Numbered from the stretch's first letter, positions 1 to 9,248 are shown. The stretch: 34,446 nt of DNA from Vicinamibacteria bacterium (GCA_017990495.1 JAGNNV010000014.1:1-34446), one strand, 5' to 3'. The notes: generated from the letters alone by a model not told the origin. Numbers and translations are program-made.

Positions 1-209
1 TGGGCGGCGCGGTGGCGCGGAAGCCCTCGCTTCCTGCGTGGATCGGAGAGCCCGTGCCCAAACGCACGCCCGCTCAGGGCGTGCCCTCGCTTGGGCGATT
101 CGAGGATGCCTTCCTGATCCGGTTTCCAAACGACGGGTCTCGCGATTCGTTTGAATTCGACTGGGGCAAGGCCCGTTCGTACGCCCAGCGCGCCCGAGAC
201 AGGCCATAG
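1..209 (+). CDS. 3' end of an unrecognised gene cut by the window edge
   Basis: The frame is open from the left edge to a TAG at 207-209, so this is probably the C-terminal tail of a longer protein that starts outside the window. A GTG at 12 could be a start, but nothing resembling a ribosome site precedes it. About 68 residues are visible, rich in Arg, Pro and Asp, with no membrane segment and no motif I recognise. The stop lies 13 bases before the PAP2 start, as expected of neighbours in one operon. I cannot name the family. The reading frame could be spurious. Confidence 0.35.
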   Translation, partial: GGAVARKPSLPAWIGEPVPKRTPAQGVPSLGRFEDAFLIRFPNDGSRDSFEFDWGKARSYAQRARDRP

Positions 210-222
210 CCCCGCCGCAAGA

Positions 223-1209
223 ATGTTCGACACTGGTATCAATGTCTGGCTGCAGGCGATGGGGTCGCCCACCGCGACTGCGCTGCTCACGGGCGTTACG
301 TCCCTCGGATACCTGCCATTCCACGCCTTCCTGATCGTGACCCTCGCCTTTGGCGTGCGGTTGCGTCCGGGCCTCGCAGTGCTGGGGGCCGTCCTGCTGA
401 CCGGACTCGTCACGGAGGGGGCCAAGGAGATCGTTGCCTTTCCGCGGCCCGACCAGGTCGACGACCGGTTGATGAGGACAGCCGCTTCACGCGGAGCGGC
501 GATCGTCTCGCGTGGAAGCGCCTCGGGCTTCTGGTCGCTGCCGGCGCAAGAGGCCATCGAGAAGGTCCGGGAGCAGGCGCGGGTGCGCGATCACGGCGGC
601 TTCGGATTTCCTTCCGGCCATGTGAGTGCCACCACCGCGCTTCTCGTTGGCACGGCATGGTTCCTGCGATTCCGGTGGTTGTATGTGTTCACCGCGGTCT
701 GGGTGCCGCTCATGGCCCTCTCCAGAATGTACCTGGGGCGGCATTTCCTCGCCGACGTGCTGGGAGGGTTAGTCATCGCCATTGCCGTGTCTGTAGTCTG
801 GCTGCGGCTGTTCGGCTCCCGCCACCCTGCGGGAGAGACCGTGGCCTCGGCGTGGGGATTGCGAGGGCTCTGGTTCTTCTGCCTGGGGCTTCTTGTGCTC
901 ATGCCCTGGTGCCCACCGATCTCTCCGAGGTACGCGGGGGCGCTCACCGGCCTCGCTCTCTCCTACACCCTGATCGGCTCCACCGGCGAGCCCCCCGATG
1001 GAGGGACAGACCGTCAGCGGGTGAGCCGGGTTCTCCTGGCCTTGGCAGTCTTGGCGACCACGCTCGGACTGTCGGAGGGAATGCTCGCGTTCGAGGGCCG
1101 ACTCGAGAGTCGCCTGGGGCAGTGGGTGGTCGGGGCGGCGGTGATCGCCTCCACCTTCGCGGGAGGCGTTGTGTTGTCTCGGCGGCTGGGGTTGTCCGCA
1201 CTTAGATGA
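223..1209 (+). CDS. PAP2-family membrane phosphatase
   Basis: This is an integral membrane phosphatase of the PAP2 (type 2 phosphatidic acid phosphatase) superfamily. Members remove phosphate from lipid phosphates such as undecaprenyl pyrophosphate or phosphatidic acid on the outer face of the inner membrane. All three signature motifs are intact in the 328-residue product: K68 with RP at 75-76 (KEIVAFPRP), the PSGH motif at 130-133, and SR-x5-H-x3-D at 167-178 with H174 and D178. Several hydrophobic helices surround them, and the C-terminal third adds further membrane helices. I chose ATG 223 over the in-frame TTG at 151 because the upstream stretch is hydrophilic and overlaps the preceding gene. 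The weak purine run before 223 (GCAAGA) is the only ribosome-site candidate. The substrate cannot be told from sequence. Confidence 0.85.
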   Translation: MFDTGINVWLQAMGSPTATALLTGVTSLGYLPFHAFLIVTLAFGVRLRPGLAVLGAVLLTGLVTEGAKEIVAFPRPDQVDDRLMRTAASRGAAIVSRGSASGFWSLPAQEAIEKVREQARVRDHGGFGFPSGHVSATTALLVGTAWFLRFRWLYVFTAVWVPLMALSRMYLGRHFLADVLGGLVIAIAVSVVWLRLFGSRHPAGETVASAWGLRGLWFFCLGLLVLMPWCPPISPRYAGALTGLALSYTLIGSTGEPPDGGTDRQRVSRVLLALAVLATTLGLSEGMLAFEGRLESRLGQWVVGAAVIASTFAGGVVLSRRLGLSALR

Positions 1210-1285
1210 CTGCGCATTGCCCACCATCGCGTTCATTCTCCAAGCCGGTCCCCTTCACGCGACGGGGTCGCCTCCACCGCCTGTT

Positions 1286-2137
1286 TCAGCGCGTTGCCGG
1301 CAGTCTCAACGGCAAAGGCATCGGGGGGGCGAATCGCTCCGGGTCCGCGGGGCACATGGCGCACGAGGGCTCATCCTCGCGGCGGAAGAACTCCGCCAGT
1401 TCCTCAGCCGTGCAGGTGATGTCCAGGGGCTGATAGCGCAGATACGGAGCCCAACTCTCAGAGAGGCGATACCGGGCGTCTTGCAGTTTCAAGTAGGCCA
1501 ATGGCGCGCACTTCCAGATCTTGCCCTCGAAGATCTGCGGACAGGTCTTGGCCCGGCACCGCTCCCAGCTTTGTCGGGGCCGCGAGTCGGTATAGGGCTC
1601 CATGGCGCTTCCGGTGCCGTGGTACCTGCGAGTCCAGCTCTTGAATGATTCATAGAACTCGACTCGAATCCCGTGGTCTCGAACCCAGGCGGCCAGGAGT
1701 TCCCTGATTGGAAGGAGCCTTTGCCTGTACTCGAGGGAGTCGTGGTGCACCGAGACGTAAAGGCCCGCGTTCGAGTCCTGCTGGAGGACCAGAGGCAGGC
1801 GCGGGTGCCGGTGCAGAAAGAAGCCATTGGTAACCAGCCGAAGGTAGGCAGCCGGCCAAAGCCTGCGGGCCAGCCTGACGAACTCGGTCAGGTCGGGGTG
1901 AACCGTGGGCTCGCCTCCGAGCAAGGAGAGGGTCTGCGGACGCAATCGCTCGCTCCAGGGAGCCATCCATCGCTCGGCTTCCGCCAGCGACAGCACGCCC
2001 TTGTGTCCCTGGTTGGAATAGTGGGAACAGCTTTCGCACGCGAGATTGCAGCGGTGAGCGACATGAATCTCGAGGTGGGGGATACCCCTCCGCTCGGAAG
2101 GAACGTCCGCTGCTCGATCGTTGACGCGGGTGGCCAC
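1286..2137 (-). CDS. radical SAM enzyme with SPASM-like C-terminal cysteines
   Basis: A cytoplasmic iron-sulfur enzyme of the radical SAM superfamily, 283 residues. The SAM-binding cluster motif CxxxCxxC is at C30, C34 and C37, followed by the GGEPTVHP segment (residues 74-81) typical of the SAM-binding strand. Further cysteines at 194, 199, 210, 242, 259 and 262 resemble the auxiliary [4Fe-4S] ligands of SPASM/twitch domains, found in peptide-modifying and anaerobic maturase enzymes. The start is GTG at 2137, without a clear Shine-Dalgarno. The gene converges on the PAP2 gene and is divergent from the RibD-C gene. No small precursor-peptide gene is visible beside it, so a RiPP role is unsupported. 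The radical SAM call is firm; the substrate is unknown. Confidence 0.88.
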   Translation of the reverse strand: MATRVNDRAADVPSERRGIPHLEIHVAHRCNLACESCSHYSNQGHKGVLSLAEAERWMAPWSERLRPQTLSLLGGEPTVHPDLTEFVRLARRLWPAAYLRLVTNGFFLHRHPRLPLVLQQDSNAGLYVSVHHDSLEYRQRLLPIRELLAAWVRDHGIRVEFYESFKSWTRRYHGTGSAMEPYTDSRPRQSWERCRAKTCPQIFEGKIWKCAPLAYLKLQDARYRLSESWAPYLRYQPLDITCTAEELAEFFRREDEPSCAMCPADPERFAPPMPLPLRLPATR

Positions 2138-2150
2138 GACGAAGATTATG

Positions 2151-2162
2151 CCCCGATCGGGG
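2151..2162. promoter_or_regulatory. perfect 12-bp palindrome upstream of the radical SAM gene
   Basis: CCCCGATCGGGG is a perfect inverted repeat, 14 to 25 bases before the radical SAM start, in the 116-base divergent gap shared with the RibD-C gene. It could be an operator. A GC-rich 12-mer palindrome can also occur by chance, and no regulator gene adjoins it. Confidence 0.2.
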
Positions 2163-2253
2163 AGCGAGTAAGTCCCTCTGCCGCTGCTCTATGATCGGCG
2201 CAATTCGGAGCGATCAGCACTGCGCGGATGGGCCGCGCCGGAGAGGAAGTGAT

Positions 2254-2781
<528 letters not shown>

Positions 2782-2849
2782 AGTCGCGGTCCGCCGGAAG
2801 GTGGCATCGACGGTGGCGGGGATGGGGGAGTACTTCCTGCCCAGGCTCT

Positions 2850-3902
2850 TCACTTCAAGTGAATGGCCGAGGTCAGAGCGGTGAGCGCGGCCTCAAGGTC
2901 GGCGTTGGGCATCGTGTGGTTGAGGAAGGTCGTCATCACCATCAGCTCGCCCGTCATCGTCAGGGCCTGGGTGAGGTACTTGTACTCGCCCACCGGCGCG
3001 GCGCGGTCGGTCAATGAGTAGGCGAAGCCCTTTGTCCTCGGTCCCTGGATCTCCCGCAGAGTCACGGTGTTCTCGACGGCCTGCTTCAACGGTCCTTGCG
3101 CCATGTCCAGGGCTCGCCTTCGGAGTTCGGCGAGAGGAACCGCGCCCTGGCTCGGGTCAAGACGGACCGCAGTGATTTGGAGCGAGAACGAGTCGCCCGA
3201 GGAAGGAGCGAGCGCCAGGGCGACCGATGCGGGTTGTGCGGTTGTGCGGCTTTGCACTCTCCAGGCCGACGGGAAGTCCAGCACCAGCCGACCATGTCCG
3301 GGAATCGCGAAGCCGGTCGTTGCCGGGGGCGCGGCTTGACCCGATGACGCTCCTTGCCGCTTGAGGGCGAAGCGCACGGACCGCACGAAGGAGTCGAGAA
3401 TCACTTGCCGGTCCGGGGTGAAACCCGCGTATGAGAGATGGAGGTCAACCCAATAGCCGTCCCTCACGAACTGCGCGTACAGGTTCTGCTGATCGACCTT
3501 CTTGCCTTCAAAGAAGGGAATCAGAAACCCGACGCAACTCGCCTCGCCGATTTCAAACATCTTCACGTTCTGCGGTTTTTCCCAGGCCGGGTTGCCGGCC
3601 TTCCAGATCATGTCGCGGCACGCCTTCGCGTCCGTGCAGTTCTTGACGGGTTCGATGAATACGGACACTCCTAGTCCCGAACGGCCGGCGAGGCGGATGT
3701 AGGCAGAGCTACCGTCTTCCTTGCGCCGCTCCTCCTGCACGGTGAGTCCGCCGTCTGGAAGAAGCAGTTCCCACGGCGCGGATTCAGCGCTGAAAGACCG
3801 CGTCCCCGCCGTTTGCGCGATGGCGAGCCCCGGAATCGCTTGCATCAGGGCCACTGCTGCAACAAGCGTTCTGAGACTCCACCTCAAGTGATTGGCCCGC
3901 AT
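2850..3902 (-). CDS. secreted protein of unknown function
   Basis: A 350-residue protein with an N-terminal signal peptide: positive MRANHLRWSLR, a hydrophobic core, then a probable cleavage after AIAQ near residue 30. This predicts export to the periplasm or beyond. After the signal there appear to be two related halves, each reading like a mixed alpha/beta PsbP/DUF1795-type module. The first runs from about residue 40 to 180 and has a Cys pair (KNCTDAKAC). The second runs from about 195 to 350. No catalytic motif is recognised. The ATG at 3902 is preceded on its strand by AGGGGGGCGAGG, a good ribosome site. It converges with the RibD-C gene. The domain comparison is an impression, not a search result. 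Confidence 0.72.
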   Translation of the reverse strand: MRANHLRWSLRTLVAAVALMQAIPGLAIAQTAGTRSFSAESAPWELLLPDGGLTVQEERRKEDGSSAYIRLAGRSGLGVSVFIEPVKNCTDAKACRDMIWKAGNPAWEKPQNVKMFEIGEASCVGFLIPFFEGKKVDQQNLYAQFVRDGYWVDLHLSYAGFTPDRQVILDSFVRSVRFALKRQGASSGQAAPPATTGFAIPGHGRLVLDFPSAWRVQSRTTAQPASVALALAPSSGDSFSLQITAVRLDPSQGAVPLAELRRRALDMAQGPLKQAVENTVTLREIQGPRTKGFAYSLTDRAAPVGEYKYLTQALTMTGELMVMTTFLNHTMPNADLEAALTALTSAIHLK

Positions 3903-3981
3903 CCTCGCCCCCCTTGTTTGTCGCTGAACAACGCGGAAGGAGCTTAGCCGAGGGTCATCGAGGTGTGGGTGGTCCTCTCCT

Positions 3982-4455
3982 CTAGTCCTGGGTTGCGGCC
4001 TGGGCGAGGTGCTCTGCGGTGAGGTTGAGCGCCCGCGCGAACCCGGCGATCAGCCGTCCCCCATCGATGTCGAGACTGAAGAAGGTGAAGTCGCCGAGGT
4101 CGAGAGTCATGGCGGCGCTCGGATAGCGGTCGCGCCAGACGCTGCGGATCCTCGCCAGTACCTGAGGATCCTCGATCGCGCGCGAGGTGCCGTGAAGGAT
4201 GACGCGCGGGGTCTGCAGCGCATCGCGGTCGGCGGCGTCGGGCTCGGCGATGACGCCGCTCCAGGGCCGGTCGTCGCCCAGCCCCCCGGTATGGGGGGCG
4301 AGGCGCGAGGCGTGCACTACCAGGCTCGCGAACGTCGGCGCGGCCAGGAATGGCAGAAGCCCTACGACGGGCAGCCCGTCGACGACAACACCGAGCGACA
4401 AGAGCCGTTGCCGGCGCAGCAGCTCGCGCAACGTGCGTAAATCGTCGGGACTCAT
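3982..4455 (-). CDS. pyridoxamine 5'-phosphate oxidase-like FMN-binding protein
   Basis: A 157-residue cytoplasmic protein that reads like the split-barrel flavin-binding family (PNPOx-related, HugZ/DUF2470-like). An N-terminal helix precedes LLSLGVVVDGLPVVGLLPF (residues 19-37), the first barrel strands. A segment ASLVVHASRLAPHTGGL follows, as in family members where the S/H-containing strand contacts FMN. A third part, PRVILHGTSRAIED, then leads to the C-terminal strand FTFFSLDIDGGRLIAGF. Members bind FMN, F420 or haem, and the cofactor here is not decidable. The ribosome site before ATG 4455 is weak. The gene lies 66 bases beyond the end of the large repeat protein on the same strand and 79 bases after the start of the secreted protein. 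Confidence 0.65.
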   Translation of the reverse strand: MSPDDLRTLRELLRRQRLLSLGVVVDGLPVVGLLPFLAAPTFASLVVHASRLAPHTGGLGDDRPWSGVIAEPDAADRDALQTPRVILHGTSRAIEDPQVLARIRSVWRDRYPSAAMTLDLGDFTFFSLDIDGGRLIAGFARALNLTAEHLAQAATQD

Positions 4456-4520
4456 GGCGGGATGTTACCGCGCGCCCCTCGTGTCTCTTTGCAGTCAGGC
4501 CGCCTGGCGCTTCCTTCTAT

Positions 4521-7500
4521 CTATGGGATGACCACGGTCGAGATTTGGCCATCCGTCACCAGGACGGTTTGTGGCGTGGCGCCCGGCTCGTCGACCAGCT
4601 CGAGCCTGTACGTTCCCGGCGCGACGTTCTCCACGACGGTACGCTTCCCTTTCAGCTCGATGTCGGCGATGCCGTTGCACCAACAGCGGATGTACTCCTC
4701 ACCATCCGGCTGCACCAGGCGAACACGGCCCCGCAGGTCGCGCGTCGATTCGATCACCAGGGTGCCCCCCGGCGTCAGGCCGATCCGAAGTTGCGGTCCG
4801 GGCGCCGTCACCTTGATCGTCGCCGTCCCGTAGCCAGTCGCCGAGGTCGACAGACTGTAGGAGCCGCTCGCCAGGGGGATGTTGAGCGCCCCGTCCGCGC
4901 CCAAACCCGAGTGTCGGTTGGCCACGATGCGCCGGGCTGAATCCCGCACCACCACAATCGCATCGAGGGGCCGCTGGTCGCGCGCATCCACCACGATCAC
5001 ATGGAGGCCCTCCGCGGGCTTGAGTTCCAGATTGGCCTCGACGGTTTGCGCGCGCGAAACCTCCACCTCCAGGACCTCCTGTCCAAAGCCCGGTTTCGAG
5101 GTGATGATGCGGTAGGGCCCTTCCGGAAGCGCCCGTTGCAGGAAGGCGCCCTGGCCGGAAGTGACGACCGAGGTCGCGGGGGTGTTTTCGTCAACGCCGA
5201 TGCGGAAGAGCGACACTTCGACGCCGGGGATGGGCGTCCCCCCGTCCGCGCGCACGATGCGCCCCGCGATGGCGCCGCCGGTGATGTCGATATCCAGCGT
5301 GCCTGAGGCCTCGACCACGTAGGGCGTCGTGAAGGTGACGTCGTCGCCCCGCACCTGGACCTTGTAGCGGCCGGGTTCCACGCCCACGGCTCGGTAGGCT
5401 CCATGAGCATCGGTGCGCGCCGATGTGTCCTGGTCCGGGCCGCCGGTGAACGTCACGTTCGCGTAGGGCACGAAGGCGCCGTCCCTCCTGACCGTCCCGC
5501 TGATCGTGATGTCGTTGGAGAACTCGAGCACAGTGGAAGTCTGGCTTCCCGGCGCGAGTGTGAGGTCGACGGAACGGCTCATGCGAGTGGCGCCGGTGGA
5601 GAGCGAGGCGGCGATGGCGCGCACGCGCACGCGACCGGTCGGCGCGTCCTCCATGCGGAATGACTGTGAGGCGTCGAGGGTCGCCTGCGAGGAACTGCCG
5701 GTCTCTTCATTCACCGCCATCACCACGCTCATCTCGGCGTCCTCCCCTTCGGGCAGGCCGGTGACCCTGCCGGTCAGGACCGCCGTTTTCTCCTGTTCGA
5801 GCACGAGGCGAAGGGGGCCCGCGGTTTCGACATCGACGTCCTCGAGCTTGGCCGAGCCATGGTCGACGGTGTTCGCGCTCACCGTATATCGCCCTGGCAC
5901 CAGTCCCTCGATCGTGAAGCGCCCACGATCGCCGGTCTGCACCGATTGGTCGGTGGCGCCCTGTGTGCTTGATCTTGCGTTCACGAAAGCGTCCTCGACG
6001 CCCGCGCCGCTGGCCCCGACCACCTCGCCCTTGAGGGAGAGCCCCCTTTTCAGAACCACGTCAAGTCGCGAGACTCTCAGGGTATCGATCGTCCGCTGTT
6101 CTTTGGCATAACCGGGCGCCGAGAACCCGAGGGTCGCCTCACCGGCGATCAGTCCGCGCAACTCGTACTCGCCCGTTTCGTCGGCCTGGGTCGATGACGT
6201 GGCCGCCGACTCTCCCCCGGGAGCCCTCTCCACACTCACCGTGACGTCGGCGATCGGGGCGTTCGCGCCGTCGGTGACTCTTCCGCGGATCGGCGTGTCG
6301 GCATCGAGGACGATCTCGACGGGGGCAGGATCAAGGCCCTCGTCAAGGGTGATGTCCGCTACGGTCTCGGCGGCGTAGCCCTCCGCGATCACGGTCAGGG
6401 TGACGGCGCCGGTTGAGAGGTCGGCGAAGGTGAAGGCCCCGGTTCCGTCCTCCGACTCCACCTGGCGCGAAGAGGGGCGATTCTCGGCCTGGGCGGTGAT
6501 GGTGAAGCGGGGCACCGGCTTTCGGGTGGCGGCGTCCAGCACCTGGCCCTTGAGGGTCACCGTGGGCGGCAGCACGACTTCGAGATCGCTTCCAGGCACT
6601 TCCACAGTGCGGGTTTCGCTGATGCCCATAGCGTCGTGCTGCGCGCTGAATCGGTAGACGCCGGGAGAGAGTCCGGTGATCTCGAAGTCCCCCTCGACCG
6701 TCGTGGTGGCGGTTGCGCCCATGGATCCCGACATGGGGTTCGGGGACACCACGCTCGTCTGCACTCCCTCAACGCCCCGTCCGTCCGCCCGACTGATGCG
6801 GCCGCGCAGGGTCACCGCGGATTCGAGAACCACTTCGAGCGGGGCCGAGTTTCGGGGGTCGTGCCTTTTTGCGAGGCCGGGGGCAAAACCTGTGCGACGA
6901 ACCGCCACATGGTGCAGCCGGTCGTTGACCCGCACGACAAACCAGCCGGCTTCGTCGGATCGGGTCCAGCCCTTTTCATCGAGGCTCGAGATCACCGCGT
7001 GGGTCGGCATCAAAGACCCGCCTACGGAACCGTCCTCGGCGACGTTCACCTCCGCGCCCGCGATGGGGGCGCCTTCCTTGTTCGTGACCCGTCCCCGCAG
7101 CTCGATTCCCCGCATCAGCGTCACCACAACCGGGGCGCCTTTGGGGGCGGCGGGCGCGAGGGCAACCGTCGCGGCCGCGAAGCCCTGCTTCAGCACCACG
7201 AGCGGCCGGTTCCTGAGCACCGACGGCATTCCAGGGACCGCTTCATCATCGGCGGGAACGGAGAGACGAAAGGCGCCATCCTCGTCGGTTCGCGTCGAGC
7301 CCCCGCCGCTGTTCATCCACATCGCGGAATAGATGTTCGGGGTCTCGTTGTAGCCCAGCCCGACCAGGGCGCCTTCGATAGGTCGATGCTGCTCGTCCAC
7401 GACTCGGCCCTCGAGACGGGGAACGCGGGTGAGCTGCGCGTCGAAGGTCTCCCGGAGTGCGCTTCGCAGGTCGATGGTCCGGGATGCGTCCGCGCCCGGG

Positions 7501-8489
7501 CTGTACCCCGCGCGCTCCAACTGCGGCTGGTAGCGGCCGGCGGGCAGTCCGGTGATCGTGTACTGGCCCCGGGGGTTGGTGTCCGCGGCCGACGAACTTC
7601 CCCACCCGGTGGTGACGGTCACGGTGACGCCCTCGAGGGGCAGGCGGGTTCCTGCGTCGACGACGGTTCCGGAAAGAGTGCGGCCGGGATTCAAAGCGAT
7701 CACCACGGATCCCGCCCGACGTCTCGCGCTGCCGATGACCTGGCGCGTTCTCGCCGTGACGGTCGCCCAATCCGCCGGGGCGTGGGGGATGCTGAACGCG
7801 CCCGTGGCGTCCGTTTGCGACAAGGGCCAGGTGTCATCCACCCAGACCTCCACGCCGCTCATGGGCTTCCCGGTGGCTCGGTCCACGGTGGAGCCGCGCA
7901 CGACGACGCCGGCTTCGAGCTTTTGGTCGAGACCACGAACCGCGTCCCTGCCCGCCGCGAAAGCCTGCTTCGGGGCGTAGTCCTTGTGCAGCACGATCAA
8001 GCGGGCTGCCGCGACCGCGGGATCCGGCGATTGAAAGGCGCCGTCCTGCCCCGTCGTCGCGTGCTGTTCCGCGCCCTCGACCGAGATCCAGGTCACCTGG
8101 GCCCCTGCGACCGGGCGTCCGCCCGCCGTGATCACGCCGCGCTTGAGGGAGGCCTGCCGCAGGCTGAGAAGGGTGGCCACGCCCTCCTCGACGGTCACGG
8201 CCCCCGGCGCGTACCCCTCGGCCGTCGCCTGAAGCACGATGGAGCGTGGCTTGAGCCCCAGCCGGAACGAGCCGTCGGCCGCGGACTTCACGGTGGCGAG
8301 CGGAACCCGGACGCCTCCTCGGGCCTGGCGTCTGCCCAGCTCCTCCGCGTTCTCACGTCCGAACGCATCGATGCGCGCGCCCGCGATGGGCGTCCCGTCA
8401 TCATTCACCACGCGCCCGTCCGCCTTGGGTTGGCCCTCGGCCGACGAAGCGATCAAGACGGCAAGAAGAAAGAACCGGGGAACCCGCAT
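4521..8489 (-). CDS. giant secreted protein of carboxypeptidase-regulatory-like (CnaB/SdrD-like) repeats
   Basis: A 1322-residue exported protein. MRVPRFFLLAVLIASSAEG is a signal peptide with cleavage near residue 19-20. The rest is about 15 tandem beta-sandwich modules of 75 to 100 residues, each opening with a line such as GRVVNDDGTPIAGA and closing with a turn such as GLPAGRYQPQLE or GLSPGVYRFSA. That is the pattern of CarboxypepD_reg-like (transthyretin-like) domains. No protease, TonB-plug or sorting motif is seen, so it is probably a structural, adhesive or ligand-binding surface or periplasmic protein. The only cysteines I find are a CWC pair in the last module. ATG 8489 has a strong GGAGGTG site seven bases upstream; a longer in-frame extension to 8726 overlaps the divergent reductase and is rejected. 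Acidobacteria carry many such proteins; individual functions are mostly unknown. Confidence 0.9.
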   Translation of the reverse strand: MRVPRFFLLAVLIASSAEGQPKADGRVVNDDGTPIAGARIDAFGRENAEELGRRQARGGVRVPLATVKSAADGSFRLGLKPRSIVLQATAEGYAPGAVTVEEGVATLLSLRQASLKRGVITAGGRPVAGAQVTWISVEGAEQHATTGQDGAFQSPDPAVAAARLIVLHKDYAPKQAFAAGRDAVRGLDQKLEAGVVVRGSTVDRATGKPMSGVEVWVDDTWPLSQTDATGAFSIPHAPADWATVTARTRQVIGSARRRAGSVVIALNPGRTLSGTVVDAGTRLPLEGVTVTVTTGWGSSSAADTNPRGQYTITGLPAGRYQPQLERAGYSPGADASRTIDLRSALRETFDAQLTRVPRLEGRVVDEQHRPIEGALVGLGYNETPNIYSAMWMNSGGGSTRTDEDGAFRLSVPADDEAVPGMPSVLRNRPLVVLKQGFAAATVALAPAAPKGAPVVVTLMRGIELRGRVTNKEGAPIAGAEVNVAEDGSVGGSLMPTHAVISSLDEKGWTRSDEAGWFVVRVNDRLHHVAVRRTGFAPGLAKRHDPRNSAPLEVVLESAVTLRGRISRADGRGVEGVQTSVVSPNPMSGSMGATATTTVEGDFEITGLSPGVYRFSAQHDAMGISETRTVEVPGSDLEVVLPPTVTLKGQVLDAATRKPVPRFTITAQAENRPSSRQVESEDGTGAFTFADLSTGAVTLTVIAEGYAAETVADITLDEGLDPAPVEIVLDADTPIRGRVTDGANAPIADVTVSVERAPGGESAATSSTQADETGEYELRGLIAGEATLGFSAPGYAKEQRTIDTLRVSRLDVVLKRGLSLKGEVVGASGAGVEDAFVNARSSTQGATDQSVQTGDRGRFTIEGLVPGRYTVSANTVDHGSAKLEDVDVETAGPLRLVLEQEKTAVLTGRVTGLPEGEDAEMSVVMAVNEETGSSSQATLDASQSFRMEDAPTGRVRVRAIAASLSTGATRMSRSVDLTLAPGSQTSTVLEFSNDITISGTVRRDGAFVPYANVTFTGGPDQDTSARTDAHGAYRAVGVEPGRYKVQVRGDDVTFTTPYVVEASGTLDIDITGGAIAGRIVRADGGTPIPGVEVSLFRIGVDENTPATSVVTSGQGAFLQRALPEGPYRIITSKPGFGQEVLEVEVSRAQTVEANLELKPAEGLHVIVVDARDQRPLDAIVVVRDSARRIVANRHSGLGADGALNIPLASGSYSLSTSATGYGTATIKVTAPGPQLRIGLTPGGTLVIESTRDLRGRVRLVQPDGEEYIRCWCNGIADIELKGKRTVVENVAPGTYRLELVDEPGATPQTVLVTDGQISTVVIP

Positions 8490-8493
8490 CGCC

Positions 8494-8500
8494 CACCTCC
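8494..8500 (-). promoter_or_regulatory. ribosome binding site deciding the repeat-protein start
   Basis: On the minus strand this reads GGAGGTG, four bases before the ATG at 8489. It is one of the strongest Shine-Dalgarno matches in the window and places the start just before the signal peptide. Confidence 0.7.
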
Positions 8501-8667
8501 GAACACCACAGCCCAGGATCATAGGCCCGGGAGTCCTGAAAGCCTGAAAGCGCGAATGCCGTGGGCGACCCGTGCGTGTGCTGGCGCACCGAGCCGCCGA
8601 GCGCCGGCGTGCCACAATCCGGGCGCGGATTCGGCCCTTCGCCTGATCCCACCCTGGAGGGATAACC

Positions 8668-9231
8668 ATGAGTGAGAGCCGGAATGTCGCGGTGATCGTT
8701 GGAAGTCTTCGCAAGGAGTCCTTCAATCGGAAGATGGCGCACGCGCTTGCCGCCCTGGCTCCTTCCTACCTGAAGTTCGAGATCGTCGAAATCGGAGAGC
8801 TTTCCCTCTACAACCAGGACCTGGATGAGACGCCTCCACCGACCTGGGTCGCGTTTCGCGCCAGGGTCAAAGCGGCGGACGCCGTCCTGTTCGTGACCCC
8901 CGAGTACAACCGCTCTGTGCCGGGCGTGTTGAAGAACGCGATCGACATCGCGTCCCGGCCCTACGGGCACAGCGCGTGGAATGGAAAGCCGGGCGCGGTG
9001 GTGACCGTGTCTCCGGGTGCCATCGGTGGTTTCGGCGCCAACCACCACCTTCGACAATGCCTCGTTTTCCTGAATGTGCCGGCCATGGCCCAGCCGGAGC
9101 TGTACATCGGGAATGCGACCGATATGTTCGACGCCCTTGGCAAAGTCAAGAGCGAAGACACCAGCAAGCTGCTTCAGAAGTTTGTCGATAGCTTCGCGTC
9201 GTGGATTGAAACGACCGCACCCAAGGGCTGA
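8668..9231 (+). CDS. NADPH-dependent FMN reductase
   Basis: A 187-residue flavodoxin-fold oxidoreductase of the NADPH-dependent FMN reductase/azoreductase (FMN_red) family. It transfers electrons from NAD(P)H to FMN, quinones, azo dyes or metal ions in the cytoplasm. The FMN phosphate loop is GSLRKESFNRK (residues 12-22). The second flavin loop is TPEYNRSVPGVLKNAID (about 76-92), the most conserved signature of the family, followed by KPGAVVTVSPGAIGG. ATG 8668 has GGAGG at 8656-8660. The gene is divergent from the repeat protein, with a 178-base gap holding a CACAAT hexamer at 8613-8618 as a weak -10 candidate. Full family length, no missing motif. Confidence 0.93.
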   Translation: MSESRNVAVIVGSLRKESFNRKMAHALAALAPSYLKFEIVEIGELSLYNQDLDETPPPTWVAFRARVKAADAVLFVTPEYNRSVPGVLKNAIDIASRPYGHSAWNGKPGAVVTVSPGAIGGFGANHHLRQCLVFLNVPAMAQPELYIGNATDMFDALGKVKSEDTSKLLQKFVDSFASWIETTAPKG

Positions 9232-9234
9232 GGC

Positions 9235-9248
9235 GAGCGCGGCCGCTC
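9235..9248 (+). terminator. short GC hairpin after the FMN reductase stop
   Basis: GAGCG-CGGC-CGCTC forms a five-pair stem with a four-base loop, starting four bases after the reductase stop. Only a short AAA run and no T-tract follows, so it is at best a weak intrinsic terminator or a transcript-end stabiliser. Confidence 0.2.

Noticed and set aside
6636-8675. 679-residue open frame on the plus strand
   Set aside because: It is antisense to the repeat protein and carries over its repeat periodicity; composition is His/Arg/Gly-rich with no motif.
8490-8726. N-terminal extension of the repeat protein to an upstream ATG
   Set aside because: The extension overlaps the divergent FMN reductase start, lacks a ribosome site, and would bury the signal peptide; the ATG at 8489 has GGAGGTG.
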